A DNA stretch of 64,000 nt from Palsa-513 sp036510225 (lineage in GTDB: Bacteria; Actinomycetota; Thermoleophilia; Solirubrobacterales; Solirubrobacteraceae), in contig DATCEH010000034.1 in the NCBI GenBank assembly GCA_036510225.1, positions 1 through 64,000 of the forward strand, given 5' to 3'. The notes under the pieces are model-generated. The model was not told where the DNA came from. It saw nothing but the letters and a program-made list of their open reading frames with translations, and made no database searches. Every line of letters starts with the position of its first letter. Position 1 is the stretch's first letter. A program made the position numbers and the translations under genes. Below, one piece after another: positions 62,556-64,000 of the stretch.

Positions 62556-63584
62556 ATGAAGTTGAGACGGATGCTCAGAAGGAAGCCCACGGATGGCTCG
62601 CAGGCCCCCAGGCGACGCCGCCTGCGCCGGCTGCTGCGGCGGTCCGGCCCGACGACGAATGCCGCGCCGCAGGCCCCGCCCGGCACCCCGGGAGACATCC
62701 TGGAGCCCCAGGAGGAGCCGGCCAAGACCCGGCTGGGGCGGTTGTTCCGCCGGATCCGGCGAAAGCTCGGTCGGCCGTGGCGCAAACGGGGGACCCCGGT
62801 TCCCGAGGAGGCGTTCGTCTCGACCGGGACGGGAATGCCCGCCGCCCGGTGGGACGGGCCGCCGAACACGCCGGCGGTGGCCGCGTACTCCCTGGTCAAG
62901 AGCTTCGGCGACGGGCCGGCCGGGGTCGACGCCCTCCGGGGTGTGACGATCTCCTTCGGCCGGGCGACCTTCAACGCGATCGTCGGGCCGTCGGGGTCGG
63001 GCAAGTCCACGCTGATGCACCTGCTCGCCGGCCTCGACACGCCCAGCGGCGGTCGGATCGAGCTCGGTGGGGTCACGCTCGGCGATCTCAACGACGACCA
63101 GCTGACCGAGCTGCGCCGCGAGCGGGTCGGCTTCGTCTTCCAGTCGTTCAACCTGCTGCCGACGCTCAACGCCGAGGAGAACATCTCCCTGCCGCTGCTT
63201 CTCGCAGGGGTCGAGCCGGACCCCGCGTGGCTCAACACGCTGCTCGCTCTGTTCGGGATCACCGACCGGCGGACCCACCGGCCGGCCGAGCTGTCCGGCG
63301 GCCAGCAGCAGCGGGTCGCCCTCGCCCGGGCCCTCGTCACCCGGCCGAGCGTGATCTTCGCCGACGAGCCGACCGGCAACCTCGACTCGGTCGCCTCCGA
63401 CGAGGTCCTCCGGCTCCTGCGGCGGGCGGTGGTCGACTACGGGCAGACGATCGTGATGGTGACCCACGACCCGGTCGCCGCGGCCCACGCCGACCGGGTG
63501 GTCGAGCTCGCGGACGGGCGCGTCGTCTCCGATCTGGAGACTCCCGACCCCCCGCCGGAGCTCGAAGCCCTGCGTCACCGATGA
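62556..63584 (+). CDS. ABC transporter ATP-binding protein, MacB/LolD type
   Basis: A 342-residue ATPase with a basic ~80-residue N-terminal extension (MKLRRMLRRKPTDGSQAPRR). Walker A GPSGSGKS, Q-loop VFQSFNLLP, signature LSGGQQQR, Walker B VIFADEP and H-loop VTHD are all intact. The order and spacing fit the LolD/MacB/FtsE class that works with FtsX-like permeases. It lies 27 bases before the permease gene. The substrate is unknown; such pairs often move antibiotics or lipids. Confidence 0.92.
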   Translation: MKLRRMLRRKPTDGSQAPRRRRLRRLLRRSGPTTNAAPQAPPGTPGDILEPQEEPAKTRLGRLFRRIRRKLGRPWRKRGTPVPEEAFVSTGTGMPAARWDGPPNTPAVAAYSLVKSFGDGPAGVDALRGVTISFGRATFNAIVGPSGSGKSTLMHLLAGLDTPSGGRIELGGVTLGDLNDDQLTELRRERVGFVFQSFNLLPTLNAEENISLPLLLAGVEPDPAWLNTLLALFGITDRRTHRPAELSGGQQQRVALARALVTRPSVIFADEPTGNLDSVASDEVLRLLRRAVVDYGQTIVMVTHDPVAAAHADRVVELADGRVVSDLETPDPPPELEALRHR

Positions 63585-63611
63585 TCGGGTCCGCGCCGGC
63601 CCCGGACCCCC

Positions 63612-64000
63612 GATGATCCGGGTCACGCTCCGCGGGATCGCCGCCCGCCGGTTCCGCTCGGCCCTGACGGCGGCGGCCGTCCTGCTCGGGGTGACGATGA
63701 TCACCGGGACACTGGTCCTCAACGACACGATCGACCGGGCGGTCTCCCGGGCGGTGACGACGGCCGCCCGCGGCTCGGATGCCGTCGTCTCGGGCCGGGC
63801 CCCGACCAGCGCGGCGTCGACCAGCACGGCGGCGCCCAAGGTGCCCCAGTCGCTGCTGGCCCGGATCCAGCGCCTCAAGGAGGTCGAGCGGGCGCAGGGG
63901 GAGATCTCCGACGTCGCGGAGATCGTCCGGCGCAATGGGACGACCGTGTCGCTGGGGGCCGGCGGCACCCGGGCCCTCTCGTACGTCGGCCCCCCGTTCC
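63612..64000 (+). CDS. FtsX-like ABC transporter permease (partial)
   Basis: The first 129 codons of a permease, cut by the window end. MIRVTLRGIAARRFRSALTA, then AAVLLGVTMITGTLVLNDTI, is the classic FtsX/MacB first helix with a following extracytoplasmic region (AASTSTAAPKVPQSLLARIQ). It is the partner of the preceding ATPase. Confidence 0.88.

Noticed and set aside
1..64000. CRISPR array
   Set aside because: No set of regularly spaced identical repeats with unique spacers was found. The tandem repeats at 6334 and 17465 have no spacers.

Overview
The window is about 64 kb of very GC-rich DNA. GC-rich codon third positions, leaderless TANNNT-N6-9-ATG/GTG starts, ECF sigma, DHA2, MMPL and LuxR-type two-component genes all point to an actinobacterial chromosome. 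A Thermoleophilia/Solirubrobacterales-like host is my best guess, but it is inference only. All family assignments come from motif recognition by eye; no search was run.

Left chromosomal flank (1-23435). This part carries metabolic and regulatory genes: aldo/keto reductase, quinone-reductase-like MDR, DUF1345 membrane protein, AraC-type regulator, HhH and VOC proteins, and a minus-strand operon of a 41-aa ArsR-like fragment, YrdB/DUF2568, a winged-helix protein and a DUF6855-like protein. An efflux block follows (MMPL, small membrane protein and DHA2 transporter on minus) with a divergent histidine kinase/response regulator pair. Next is a striking module: a TPR-CHAT caspase-like peptidase divergent from a cytoplasmic-looking subtilase, an ECF-like sigma factor and a small beta-rich protein. 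Three copies of a ~250-bp palindrome-containing intergenic repeat lie at 32-282, 5406-5590 and 22967-23220 (inverted).

Integrated element (23436-62480, about 39 kb). It is bounded by a 46-bp direct repeat of the 3' part of tRNA-Phe(GAA). The tRNA (62436-62508, minus) is intact at the right end, next to a tyrosine integrase, an excisionase-like HTH protein, an M48 metalloprotease, a TraD/FtsK-like ATPase and a replication-relaxation protein. The cargo is rich in defence-like genes: TM0106 RecB-like nuclease/helicase, a Macro-SIR2 protein, a complete type III restriction-modification pair, a PD-(D/E)XK protein, a UDG-fold-like protein, a two-gene cassette with a phospholipase-D-like protein, an Mrr-like fragment, and a 1322-aa HTH protein with a divergent 55-aa membrane protein. 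Several cargo genes carry in-frame stop codons or frameshifts, while the transfer, integration and RM genes look intact, so part of the cargo is decaying or locally mis-assembled.

Right flank (62509-64000). A MacB/LolD-type ABC ATPase and the start of its FtsX-like permease follow the tRNA. No rRNA, CRISPR array or insertion sequence was seen.
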